Shown piece after piece: positions 12,135 to 23,198 of a stretch of DNA of 64,000 nucleotides (positions are counted from its first letter, which is position 1; each line of letters begins with the position of its first letter). Both the position numbers and the translations under genes were made by a program. Origin of the DNA: Beverwykella pulmonaria. Lineage: Eukaryota; Ascomycota; Dothideomycetes; Pleosporales; Melanommataceae. The stretch lies in NCBI GenBank assembly GCA_001599595.1, contig BCHH01000009.1, forward strand, positions 917,859 to 981,858, read 5' to 3'. The notes under the pieces were generated by a model. It was not told the DNA's origin. It ran no database searches and saw only the letters and a list, made by a program, of their open reading frames with translations.

Positions 12135-13527
12135 ATGTATACATTTCCCCACCTCAACGCGCTTTTATGCGCACTGCAATGCCTTTCATACTTCTCCTCG
12201 TCGCCTATTTCCCGTGGCTTTTTAGTGGCAGCCCAGGCCGGCTCGCCCGAGCTCGCAGCTAGCGATGTTGCCGATTTCAACCAGACCGTCAAAGTCTTGG
12301 GCGCTGTTCGTTCTCATCCTAACTATATGAATAACAATATTTCAAAACTGAGCTTACCCGACTAGATGCAACGCACCGACCAAGACTTTAAAGACGGCCT
12401 AGCGCTCGACCTCTTCTCCCCACGAAACCGCACTCTCGTCGTGCGAAAGAACACCTCGCCGCTCCCGCCCCAATTTGTAACCGGATCTTCGGGCGAGCCT
12501 TTCATCGCGCTCTCCAACTACTCCTACATCATCAAAATGAACGAAACTGCGAAAGATCTAATCGCGAAGGTTGAGCTACCTTACAATCCCGTGCAAGTCA
12601 AGAGCATGGGCGTCGACCCGGCGAACACATATGTGGGAAAGCTGACTCTAGATGGACTGAGCTGGGATGTCAGCGAGCTACAAAGAAACGTCCACGTCTC
12701 GGAAAATAACACCAGGATCATTAAACTCACTGAGTTAGATGGCGAATACATGCTTCTCGGTCGCAAGACACTAGACACGGCGAATATTTTCGTGCAGTAC
12801 GGATTTGGAGCAACGAGAACTGTCAACCTGACTGCCGGGAAGGGCGTTCAGGAAGCGCAGTTTGTAGATGGGCTGCGCATCTCAGCCATCGCGGAAAAGC
12901 CCATGGGCGTGAATATTGATCTGAAGGCGGGCGTAGACGGGATCAAGATGCCAGCGGATATGCGTTCACTTAGTAAGTACGATGAAGTATTTCTGACAGA
13001 TGAAGCTTATATGCAGCAAAGATTCATACGCCTGGGTGATGAACACTAGTATGCCTAATCAGAACCTTAAGAACGGCTCCGTCTCTTTCCCAAGTAAGTT
13101 CACTGCTTTCATCACTCTGTCATACTCCATTGGACTACGCTAATTATTTCCCTTCTTCGCTACAGTAAACATGAACCTAATAACTGTTGGTACTAATATC
13201 AATACTCTGAAACTCTCTGTAGGAAAGCGCACACTGAATGGCACCTCAACAACGGCTTTCGAATCCCTCAAGTCCACTGACCAAATGAAAATAAGTACGA
13301 TGAGGATGGGCACTGAGCGCGTAGTCCATGTCACTGGTATGACGCGTCTCGATGGCGAGTACGTAATTCTTGTTCCCGGATCAGCCAGAAAAGAGGCTGA
13401 AGGTGAAGGGGCTAAGAAGGAGGCTATGACGAATATGGAGTCGAGCGCGGGTAGAAGCAAAAGTGGAAGAATCGGTTTGAGCACCGGAGTCCCTCTCATT
13501 CTGTGCATTTTCGCGACTGTATTATAG
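12135..13527 (+). pseudogene. GPI-type secreted surface protein gene with one in-frame TAG
   Basis: From the ATG at 12135 a hydrophobic leader runs to VAAQAGSPEL, a plausible signal peptidase site. The same frame then continues through TAG at 12363-12365 into MQRTDQDFKDGLALDLFSP without any loss of coding character. Two introns follow (donors GTAAGTAC near 12974 and GTAAGTTC near 13094). The last exon ends with a Ser/Gly stretch and the hydrophobic tail VPLILCIFATVL, a GPI-anchor signal. Two related blocks, LTELDGEYMLLG and MTRLDGEYVILV, show an internal duplication. I know no named family for it. The TAG would be CAG before a CpA-to-TpA change. No donor fits an intron that would remove it cleanly, so I call a nonsense allele, with readthrough or an unseen intron as alternatives. 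Confidence 0.55.
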
Positions 13528-13651
13528 ATTGAACTCAGAGAGGCTGTATTATAATTTGTATTAAGGAATCATGCTGATTTAGAGACTGTTGCCTTCGGTA
13601 AGGACATAGACGCCGCCTCAACCCCCCTTCACATCCTCACTGCGCAAACTT

Positions 13652-14603
13652 TCAGGGGCCTAGACTTGTAGTGACACTAGACACATCTATACCCCAACAC
13701 TCAAATGTCCTCTTAAACACGCCATCTAAGACCTTCCACTGCACCTTCTTGTTATCTTCGCACCCAAAACCCCGGGTAATATCCGACAAGCCGTTTCCAC
13801 ACGCCACCCCAAACGACGTTTCCTCTCCACTATTCCTGCCCATATTCCAGATCGGCGTACATCCGCCAGGCGCCTTCGACTTCATCGTGAATTGAACCCG
13901 AGTTTGGTCTCTACTTGTCGGGTTCTCAATATCAATTTGTATTTCACTGCGAGTATCACCTTCACTACTGGCTGGGATAGCAGTGGAGGTGGATGGACCA
14001 AGAATGACAGTCTCATTTGGGTATAAGAGTGTCCATTCGAGGGATGACTTTTTTCCAGAAATGGTTTAGTAGATGCGGATCTTAAAAGAGTTCGTTTCGA
14101 GCAAGGGCGGTGTCAGAGGTGGTGGAAAATTATAAGGGTTGAGAGGGGTTTCAATCTCTTGTGACGGGTAGCCAGCTTGAGGAGGAGCGGGAGACCGTGG
14201 ATGCAAGGCTTTTCGAACTTTGTGTAGAGGAACAAATGGAGAGACATCTGCATCGTCAACCACGGAGGATGACACGGATGTATCGACAGAGAAAATTCGT
14301 TTGGCTTCCAGAAGACCAGCAAGTGTGAGAATGAAGATTGCCTACATCATGCAGAAATAGGAAACAGAAGGAGAATTGAATAAAAGATAGGTAAATGGGC
14401 GGGACCACTTTTCTACGCGACACGGACTTCGAGAAGATAGCGGCGAGGGTGTCATAGCTGCAATTCCAATTCCGATCGATCATCTCACAGCCACTGGTTG
14501 TGGGACCAAGGATTTCTTGGGCATTAGCGAACTCGGGTCGCGCTTGAAGACTGACGAGTGAGAGGTTTTCGTTGGAACCAATGAGGCTGAGACGATCATC
14601 CAT
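13652..14603 (-). pseudogene. One-TM protein gene with a Cys-rich ectodomain, interrupted by TAA
   Basis: Exon 1 (from MDDRLSLIGSNENLS) ends near SVSRRK. A GT...GATGTAG intron follows, and exon 2 opens with the hydrophobic AIFILTLAGLLEA. A Pro-rich stretch then leads to SFKIRIY, TAA at 14066-14068, and the identical frame carries on with TISGKKSSLEWTLLYPNE. The end is a Cys-containing module (GGCTPIWNMG, VACGNGL, GFGCEDN, ECWGIDV), stopping at 13652. The frame on both sides of the TAA is the same over 400 bases, so one CAA-to-TAA transition explains the break. No GT donor in the preceding 90 bases would splice it out. Function unknown. The true 5' end may lie slightly upstream, where the frame stays open to a TAG. 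Confidence 0.55.
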
Positions 14604-14981
14604 GCGCCACAAAGGTTCGCGCCAAAGTTCCTGGGCGCTTCTATTCTACTATTATTGGCCAGCTCATAATTCCCTTGGCGAAGTCAGGCGATGTTTAAGG
14701 TAATAGCAAAAACATCACATGTTTGTCTTACTCTGCTTCAGGGCTTAAATCATAAAGGCGTGTTGAAACATATGTTCCACCCTGCCGGAGAAACGGGCTA
14801 AGTTTAGATAGTATTCATCACCACCATACCCGACTTTTGGCCATTTGAACTATGCGTTCTGCATATAAGTTAAGATGACTACGCTGATTTTCCAGTTGAA
14901 CCTCAGTGAGAATGATCGAGATTTAGATCCATATGTACACTACACGACAAAATAGCCCAGGGCGAGGTTTTGGTTCACCCA

Positions 14982-16513
14982 CTAGTCCACAGTTACAAAC
15001 GTTGTCCTCGCTCTCGCAGTCTCGGTCAACGTAGTCTTCGAGGCATAAGTTGTAGTGGTTGTCTAGAATTTACAAGTCAATGTGAGTTTCAACCAATATT
15101 CACTCAACTCACCACAGTCTCAGACCACCGATACACCGTGCTTATGCTTGTTGCTACCACACCTGGATATGCAGATGTAACAATGCACGAGCAGGCGGAG
15201 GTGAAATAGAAGCTAATGATAGGATGGATATCAGAAAGGAACGGTGGGAGTGGCGCGTCTTGCTTTCCCATTTGGCCGTCTCGCCTAGCGCGTTCGGGGT
15301 GTTCGGCTGGGGGTGACGTGGGGAGTAGCTCTCCGACAATCAGTCGAGGCGCAGGTGTCACTAACGGCGTGTGTGTTTCAAAATCCTTGGATAGAGCAGT
15401 ACCGGTGGCGATGTGTCCGGCTATGCATTGACTCTGCGCCGGAGATGATCAATATGTGCCTTTGAGTCTTATAATAGTAGACGACAGGGGAGTGATCATG
15501 TATTGAGGTAAAAGGGCATACCGGAGCATTATCGGCGCAACCCCGCTCCCACCACCCATATCGTGATGCGGGTTTCGAACTCGCTCCAGAGCGTAGGCTC
15601 TTCCAGGCATCGTTGATTCCTCTGTGAAAGTGATAGCACTTGTATATCTGGGTCACGTTTCCGTACCACGTGTAGGGCTCAGTGTGATAGGACAGACAGT
15701 CTAGTTTCCCAAGACATAGCTGTTGGCACTCTTGCAGCGAGAAGGCGAATCCATTGAATATGCCACCTGAGTTAATCCACTGGAGAACCCAAGAGTCCCA
15801 GCCGCATTCTGCGGATGCACTAAGCTTGGGACACAAAGATGTCGCGATTGGATTACTAGGAGTCAGTCGAGTTAGCACTAAATTTTAAGCTAGATTTGAG
15901 AAAAGACGAATCTAGACTTAAACTTCAGACAAAGAGGATACCTACACTGAGTCGGTGATGGTTTTCGTTATAATATCATAGCTATGTTCTCGAACAGTGG
16001 ACGTGCTCACGCCAGTCGTATACGTAATAGGAACCGTGAAGTCAGTAGGACGCAGAAACTCCGAGCAGAAGCCGGAAGCGTCGTACGTGGACGTTGCTTC
16101 AGGTGGGCTGAAAGAGTGCACGCTAGATCAGTCTTGATATTCTGCCGAGTCTCATTATTCTGATACTTGAAGGAAGAGTTGCTTACGGATCCGTAAGTCG
16201 ACTCATCACGGAGCTCAAGAGTGCGTCGCCACTCGTACATTCTGCCGTGGTTAGGGTGGTGTCGGAAAAAAAAAGTGAACGCACTTTGCCCCTGCGTTGA
16301 TTGGCATATATACCTTCCAACAGATGGCATTAAGGCGAATATGAGTAACACACCTGGAACCCGAGTCCACGGCTCATGTAGACACTTCTCATCACCGCAT
16401 CTGAACGTGGCGGTGGGGTCATCTAGATGAGAAACTTTCGGTGGATCGAGGGGCGTAGCAGTGAGGAAATTCGCTAATGGAAGTAGCGAGAGAAGAGTAC
16501 AGATGAGGATCAT
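14982..16513 (-). CDS. Secreted cysteine-rich protein with Thr-rich tail, six exons
   Basis: The start MILICTLLSLLPLANFLTA is a clear signal peptide. Five introns can be placed so that every junction keeps frame. They join FRCGDEKCLHEPWTRVP, then ECTSGDALLSSVMS, then ATSTYDASGFCSEFLRP, then a Cys-rich block, then a Pro-rich region, then the tail TVTTTTTYASKTTLTETA. The Cys-rich block (CGWDSWVLQW, ECQQLCLGKLDCLSYH, YKCYHFHRG, RGCADN) resembles a PAN/apple-like fold with paired cysteines and could bind carbohydrate or protein, which is an inference. The Thr-rich end suggests O-glycosylation and wall association. The reading frame is intact, unlike the three genes to its left. No named family is recognised. 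Confidence 0.7.
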
Positions 16514-16861
16514 TTTGGATTCTTGGATCACATCTTCAGCAAAAGCAACGCAGACAGGATACATTATTCCACTTATACATACTGAGCACGGGAAATCAAG
16601 CCCTAGAAACAAATTTTCGATTTGGAATGGCACAAAGGAGTCACTCTTACTAGAAATGAATTCATAGGAGAGGGTAGAGCTAAGTATTTAGCGACGCGAT
16701 CTCGCGCGAGTGCATATTGGCTGCCAGGATAAATATATTACCTCGTCAACATCTATCTCCAGCGGATCCAGAAGCGGATTTGAACATTCCAAATCTAAAG
16801 CCGCTTTGAGATCCATGTGTAAGCAGAAGTGTCGAGGAAAAAGGTGTCAAGATGTGTGTTG

Positions 16862-17110
16862 TATGGCGGTGGAGGAAAGGTGTGTGAAATAGAAATATTA
16901 CACGGGTGGAAGGCGACTCGCAGCATGCGACGTCCGAAGCAGCAATGCACTGAAGGAGGGAGAAAGAATCAGGGTGAAGGTTTGGCAGTTGACTATTGCA
17001 ATTTCGTTGTATCTAGCTACCAAACCAAATGAAAGAAGGTGTGATGAAAAACAGATGAAGCATTTGTGATCTTGTTGGGGGTCGGTTGATGGTGATTGTT
17101 CTGGTGAATT
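16862..17110 (+). repeat. Dispersed repeat family, copy B (3' truncated)
   Basis: Matches copy A from TATGGCGGTGGAGGAAAGG through GGAAGGCGACTCGCAG, CGAAGCAGCAATGCACTGA and TTTCGTTGTATCTAGCTACC. The similarity fades after about 17110, so the TATATAT tract and the GCAAGCAGCT end are missing. Confidence 0.65.
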
Positions 17111-17231
17111 CTGGTGCGTTCGTTAGAATAACTGAAATCATTATTTTATTCAACTTTTCCGCGCTGTTACTATCGAAGTAGGATGTTATTCACCAAAGCC
17201 CTTTTGAGTAGATTGGCATATCTTGGCTCGC

Positions 17232-18722
17232 CTAGTAACTGTCCGGACGCATATTTCGCCTTGCCCCCCTCCTCCCTCTCTTTCCCGGATCCTGCTCCTC
17301 CCCAACCTTATCGTTTTTGCGCGCACTGACAAATTTGTCCCATGCGTCCAACTTGCTTGCTACTCCGTTCTCCCACGTCCCCTCTAAAACCCCTTCTTTA
17401 ATCTGTATCTTTACGTACTCCAGGTGTGGTGCTTTTAACAGCACTTGTACATGCTGATCTACGTTCCAACCCTTCATACCGCATACCGAGCAACGGATGT
17501 TCAGCCTTTTCAAGTGCCTTCCCTGAAGATCCAGCAAGATAGGCAGTACAGCCGTAAAACACTCGGCAGTGAATGTCTTGAAGCTTAACTCACGGAGTGT
17601 GGTAATGGACGCGATGAAGGCCGATAGGATTGGTAAATCAGTTTCCAAGGGCTGTAGTTCCCACGTCGTGTGCCCCGGGTTGGGGTTCCAAATGCCAAAC
17701 CTGAAATACTGTAAGTTCGGGACTCGGCCTTCGAGAGCAGCGAAGAGATGGCGGGGCGCGCCTTGGCCCAGATCAAGGCGGAGCAGCTTGCTCCAATCTA
17801 TGACTTGCGCCCATATCTTGCAGTTGTCGCGTGTGAATCTGTACCACGAATATTCGATATATAGCTCTTCTAAGGCCGGGAAGCAATCGTCTTCATGCCA
17901 TGGGAAATTCAAGCTCCCGATGACTATGCCTTCCCAGTCCCGAAATCGGACTCGTGGATCGTCATCGCGAGGTTTGGATGGTAGCAAGACGCTTTCAAAC
18001 TGGAGGCGAAGGATCTTGATGCTGTTTCCCTCGATCAAGCACTGCCTGAGGATCTGGAGTTCGTTATATCCTATCGAGTAGCCAGAACCATAAACTGTGG
18101 GTATCTTATTTTCATCATGGTAGAGAGAAACATCAAGTGCATGAAATTGTGGACTGGAGAGTAGAGCGCGATCAATCGGCGTGTACTGGCGGTGGTGACA
18201 AACAATATTCAGCTTTGCGGAAGGATGTGTCTGTTGGAGGAGCGTCAAAATATCTCGTCCAGCTGAGTAACGGCCATAACCAGCTCCGGTTCCATGAGAA
18301 GTTAACCAAGTGAGGGACCGTAAGTTCGTAATTGTTCCGATGATGTTGTGGAGCGCAGGATGGATATCAAAGTAAAACCACTGTTCGTCCGTGAAAGGTC
18401 CAACTCTCAAGTCCCTTACATAGTCCTTGATTGGGTCTTGTTGATTTGTCAGTCTCTTGATGATCCCAGAACTCGTGAACTTCGCTGAGAGGGTTTGGTC
18501 GTGCAGCGCGACAACCCGAAAGAGCAGAAATTCCGACTCCCGTCGACAAGCTTTTGATGTGAAAGAGAAGCTTTTGAACGCCTCTCGATCGCTTTGAAAT
18601 AGCTAGAGAAGATTCGTAAGTAGAAATGCTCGAGACTAAAGCTGAGCCGGGATACACACCTCTTCGAGGATAAGCTGAACAACGTCCCGAGGTGAAGAAA
18701 GAAGCTTTGGAGCCTCTGTCAT
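17232..18722 (-). CDS. F-box-like protein with LRR-type C-terminal region
   Basis: Two exons. Exon 1 encodes MTEAPKLLSSPRDVVQLILEE. An intron with donor GTGTGTAT and acceptor CTCTAG then joins it to LFQSDREAFKSFSFTSKACR, giving the F-box-like layout in which the SFTSKACRRESEFLLFR helix would contact Skp1. The remaining 400 residues hold repeated Leu-rich strand-helix units (LRSLTWLTSH, NELQILRQCLI, LEELYIEYSW, LRLDLGQG, LRELSFKTF, LKRLNIRC), typical of fungal F-box proteins that recruit substrates to SCF ubiquitin ligases. A basic tail (KRGRRGARRNMR) could be nuclear-targeting. The substrate is unknown. The N-terminal half of the F-box is short, so F-box is a likely but not certain call. Confidence 0.75.
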
Positions 18723-20060
18723 TGGCGGATAGATACTGTAGCGTTAATCGTCTGGTAAGGCACGAGAAAACTCGACCATGTAGTTCATGAACAAGCAGAG
18801 TAAGGCCCGAGGAAAGCAGGATGACACAGTCTTTTATTACTACTACCGGCGGTTATATAATCAGGATTATATGCCCAGGGAGCCAACGTGGTAAGATAGG
18901 TAAGCTAACCAAGGGTGGAATAGTTTAAGCTGGGCAGAAGTCTAAGCCCCAGAGCCCTGGTACGGCTGGACAGAAGAGTAACACAAGGTGAGTTGCGTTA
19001 TATTGGCAATATCGAGTGCAGGATATTTCTGGTGCATCGGTACAATCGATAGCGGCTTAGACTGTCGGAATATATATACATATATATCAAGTGAATGTGG
19101 TCATACCTTGTTCGCTACTGGGATACATCCAGGACGCGTACGTATCGATAGACATTTACAATATCATCCATCTTCTCTTCCCTCTTACAGTTATGAGCCC
19201 GGCTCGTGAAAGTCAAATATATATATATTAAACACACGAGTTTTATAAGCTAGAATCAACTAGATCGATGTCGAAACGGGCTTTGAACGACAACCAGCGT
19301 CACTTCACGCAAATCAATAATCACAAAAATCATCGATCGCGTCGTCTCGAAACCGGCACCCATCACAAAATTAACAATCCAAACGCACAGCTTTGCTAGT
19401 GTCACGGAGTGACACCGCCAAGGGTACTGTACTCTACGATACAGTATCCTACAAACGACAAACTCAGCAACTAACCAACCTAACTTAGAATGTACAACTG
19501 AGCCCTAATCAGGCTCAGCCTACGCACGAACTAGAACCCTGACGCACGAACCATGCTGAGTACTTATTGAACGCGAAGGACCTCTGGTTGAGCTCCTTAC
19601 CCAACGTTTTGTATGATAATATATTGTAAGCCCAGGACACCATACTGTCACATGGATATTCCACTGACTAATTAGTCCGTTAGCTGTACATACATCACAT
19701 CAAATACACATCTTGACACCTTTTCCTGCATCTTATTATAAACAGAACGTTTTCAAGTCAGCATCCACCCCCCTGCACCCCTTGAAACTAGTACTGTTAG
19801 TACCGTAAAATCTGCCGCTACCTCCTCCTGCTACTCTCACACTTTATTATGCCCTGTACGTGGTGCTGTCGTCGTGCAAAGTTGTCGTTTTCTGTCCGTG
19901 CCCTCGTTAGCGTCGCGCTGCATCTTCAACGGTCCTACATTTTTCCGTTCCGTGCCAACGCACCCCTTTTTCTTCTTTTCTGTTTCCTTCTCTTGTCCCC
20001 GTTCTACTATTTTTTAATTTTTTTCCCCTACTGTTCCCCCTACTGTTCCCCCTTATAGAG
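18723..20060. other. Gene-poor region, low-complexity tracts
   Basis: No credible coding exon. Contains short TA-rich runs (near 19068-19088 and 19217-19230) and, at 19800-20060, a pyrimidine-rich stretch dominated by CCT/CTT/TTT words. This marks the left end of the transposon island that runs to about 25.9 kb. Confidence 0.6.
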
Positions 20061-20579
20061 ATGCCGCGCAGTCCCTGTGAACAGCAACGCAAGCAGGCTA
20101 TTAATCACCTTACCTTCTCTCTAGCTGTAAGCCAGCCCTTGTCTGCAACGTTCTGCACCGCCTGCAGGATATATTAACTACTCTCCTTTTTCTGCATTAA
20201 CTGTATAGGAGCACTATACCAACCGTGTACTTCCTACGCCTCTGTATGCCTCTCTCTCCTCTACAAATTGCTAGCTAACACTGTAGACTGCCTGTAGTAA
20301 CTGTCACCGCCCTTACTGTTCCTCTGCTTCCCATCCGCCGTCACTACGCTGCAGTAGCCCGCCACCCTTATCTAGGTCTTTAGTAGAAGAACTAAACAGC
20401 AGACTTGTACACAGAGATCTTCCTACTCCTACTACAGAAGACCTAGATAGCAGTCTCCTAGATGCGGATTTCCCTTCTAAGAAGACCTAGATAGCGGACT
20501 CCTAGACAAGGATCTCTTAGAGCCTGCGGAGGCTAGATCAGCCGTTCTGCCACCACAGCTGCCTGTACCCCTTCTCTAG

Positions 20580-21083
20580 CTGCCTCTTGACAATAACTAC
20601 TACAACCTTAGCAGCATGCAGTCAACAACTTGCCTATACTGTGGTGCGTTTCACTGGCTTGCGGAGTGATTAACCAATTCCCCTACGTCTTCTCCTTGTT
20701 TTATAACCTGCTAACTAGACGGCGACATTTCTCTTCTTAGCTTTTAGCTGCTGCCTACCTTTCTTCACTGTCTCTTGTTGGATAACTACGTTAAATCCTA
20801 CTATTTCTGCAAACAGCTCTGCGCTTACAACGCTGCCTTTGCCTTTACGTCTGTTAACTGCACTCCTACAGACCGCAGCGCCCGCAGGTAGGGCGTCTAG
20901 GTTTATTAGATTTACAGTGCCCTATATTATCTAAGCGGTCTGATAGAGGGTGCTGGCGAGCTTCCGCAGTATGCGCAGCTCTATTTCCACAGCCTGCAGT
21001 ATGCCGCAAACGTCCGCTCTCAGCGGAATCCTCAACTGCAGCTGCAAATACTGCTCAACCTTACCGCATGGCGGATCTGCTAG
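20580..21083 (+). mobile_element. Helitron relic, N-terminal Helitron-like domain of the Rep/helicase
   Basis: One frame (codon register of 20631) reads through LPLDNNYYNLSSM, CLYCGAFHWLAE, a run ending LCAYNAAFAFTSVN, SALYYLSGLIEGAGELPQYA and QYAANVRSQRNPQL, to a stop at 21081. The CxxC-AxHWLxE block followed by YNxAFAFTS, the (H)GALYYL strand and YAAxxRxQRNPQL in this order are the Helitron_like_N region of fungal Helitrons. Six internal stops (20667 TGA; 20712 TAA; 20745, 20889, 20898 and 20907 TAG) all sit where CAA, CAG or CGA would keep the frame. The catalytic Rep HUH motif and the helicase part are absent, so this is a truncated dead copy. Upstream sequence from about 20060 may be its degraded 5' part. 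Confidence 0.75.
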
Positions 21084-22470
21084 ACCCGCCGCCGGAGGAC
21101 GACGACGATGACGAGGATGAGTGGTAGTGTTTTGTAAACTATTATTGTATATATAATTACTTGAATCTCCCCTTTTTATATTTCACTGCGATTACAGCAG
21201 CTTTACAATGATTTTCCAGCAACTTCGCGAAAACCTTGCTTACTAAGTCAGCTCTGATAAAAAAATCCCGCTGGCCCATACACTGGCATACTTCTGCTTA
21301 TATATATCACACCTGAGATTGTATCTGTAGCTTCCGATAGCCAATTGAGCCTTGATTACCAACTTGTCAGATGTAAGGGCTCAAAGTGTCAGATAGACGG
21401 GTATTAGTCGTGGTATTGGACGCAATGTGCTTAAATGGGCCTGCAACGGATCAACGAAATAGGACTAAGCGCATGGGGTTAAGCGAGAAATAAAACCCAG
21501 CCAAGAACACGATGGCTGGCAACAGACACGACAATCAATCAATCAATTCATCAATATTCATCATTCTTTCATCTCACAACGTGACCACATTATTCTTGTA
21601 GCCGAAATAGTGCTACAATCTGACACAACTACTGATAGCCTCTTGTGACAGCAGTTGATAATTCTCTTATATCCGGAGCCCTTCTCTTACACAAACATAG
21701 GGCCAAAAATCTACTACCCACGTGCGGTGATTGGCAATATAATCAATCACCTTAAGCTTCTATTCCCTAGTAAAGGGGTAGAGGCAGGGGTGATTTAATG
21801 GCGCTAATGAAGCTTCTGATCTTCTCCAAAGCTCTTCTTAAGACAAGGACTAGGACGCTACCTCTTAGCAGAAGTTCCGCTGTATTGAGGTAACTGTTCG
21901 TACGCAGGAGCGATACGGCGCAAAGTATCTGTCTAGCCCGGCATGGGATCACGTGGTTATACCACGTGATGCCCGTGCGCGGGCGCGCCTCCTTAAATAT
22001 CGCTCGCGTTTGTACATAGATGAGCAGAGCAATAACCAGAAACCTGCTGCCCACCCTACTATCCCCGTACGCTGTGTACACCGTACAACTGTCTTATGCC
22101 TTGCCGACTAGTGCTCGCACCACTATGCAGCTAGCTGTAAGATCCCTATCAACAGTAACGCTTATTAGGGGACACGACGCAGGTACGGCAGGTGCAACGG
22201 GCGGATTAAGAGAAGTAATAGGAGCTGCAGCAGGCTGGCCATTAGCCCAGAGAGCAATGTTTGATTTAAAGCGACCCCGAGGCATGGCATACGGTGATGG
22301 AATAAAGGAGGATAAATTTACTGCCTTAGCTGAGGGACGCAAGTGGCAAAGAGATTCCGACGTCAAGGCATATGGCCCCTGATTAAGCGGCCCCAATAAG
22401 TATCAAAGGGCCCCATCTAACTGGAGGACCAACCTGCCTGATTGAGCCTAGCATAACCCTCTCTTGCCAA
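21084..22470. other. AT-rich stretch without a supported gene
   Basis: Directly after the Helitron relic is an Asp/Glu-coding run (about 21100-21120), then AT-rich DNA. A 120-codon plus-strand open frame at 22020-22382 has no domain and no splice context; I leave it uncalled. A hairpin-forming palindrome at 21948-21970 is listed separately. Confidence 0.5.
21948..21970. repeat. Short perfect inverted repeat containing CACGTG
   Basis: Arms ATCACGTGGT and ACCACGTGAT with a 3-base TAT loop, giving two CACGTG E-box cores 13 bp apart. The flanks extend the symmetry imperfectly (GCATGGG against GCCCGTGC). Could be a bHLH-type site or simply a transposon subterminal hairpin. Confidence 0.5.
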
Positions 22471-22472
22471 TA

Positions 22473-22671
22473 CTCTACTACATGGGTAAGTAAAGTATAT
22501 ACGAGGTGTGCTTGGCGTGAGCCCTAGAGGTGAGCTGAGGCCGTAATCGACCCAGAGCTCTGTTTACTACGGCCAAAACAATACCGTAAGAGGCTCTAGC
22601 GTGGCTAGGCAGCCAGTGCACAGCGAATTGTCCACCTCCTCGTATATACTTTACTTACCCATGTAGTAGAG
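22473..22671. mobile_element. 199-bp MITE with 34-bp perfect terminal inverted repeats and TA target duplication
   Basis: The left end (22473-22506, beginning CTCTACTACATGGGTAAG) and the right end (22638-22671) are perfect inverted copies over 34 bases. TA dinucleotides at 22471-22472 and 22672-22673 form the target duplication expected for Tc1/mariner-type insertion. The interior has no coding capacity. It must have been mobilised in trans by an autonomous relative. The Tc1-type transposase fragment at 42.2 kb is a possible but unproven relative. Confidence 0.85.
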
Positions 22672-23198
22672 TAGTTCAAGGGGATGGTAAAGGCTTAGGG
22701 CATGGTCAAAGCTCAGGGGCAATCACGCGACGTGTATGATGGTAACGACGGTTACCGTCACAGTTATAAGAGGCTATTAGCAGTTTATAATTAGGGGGTA
22801 AATTAGCTATTAGATACTACAGATACAACTTAGGGGCAATATAGTGGGATGTAGTAAAGGTGGAAAATAGGAATCAGATGCTAGAGGCGGCTCGCAGCCA
22901 TGCGATGTCCGAGGCAGCAATGCACTGGACAGGAAGATCAAATGTCTCGAAGGACGTTCACAAAGAAGGTGATGACATTTGGTATCAGCTTGTTGCCATT
23001 TCGTTGTAGCTGGCCGCTTACAAGAAAGAAGAATGATCGTGGTCCTGTCCCTTCGGGTCCTCTTCCTGTGTTCGGTTGTCGGTTGTGTCTGTTGGGTGCC
23101 GTGTTCGAGCGTTGTCGGCGTTCGGTGTTCGGTGTCATTTATATATACCGGTATATCGCGTTAAATGATGATGAAGCAAGCCCTTCCCTATCGCCATG

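Noticed and set aside
21091..21127. Acidic C-terminus-like frame (poly-Asp/Glu, then stop) after the Helitron relic
   Set aside because: In a different frame from the Helitron reading and explained by GAC/GAG-rich DNA; treated as chance.
22020..22382. 120-codon plus-strand open frame in the transposon island
   Set aside because: Ala/Gly-rich but without a domain; surrounded by repeats. Could be an unknown element protein, but evidence is insufficient.
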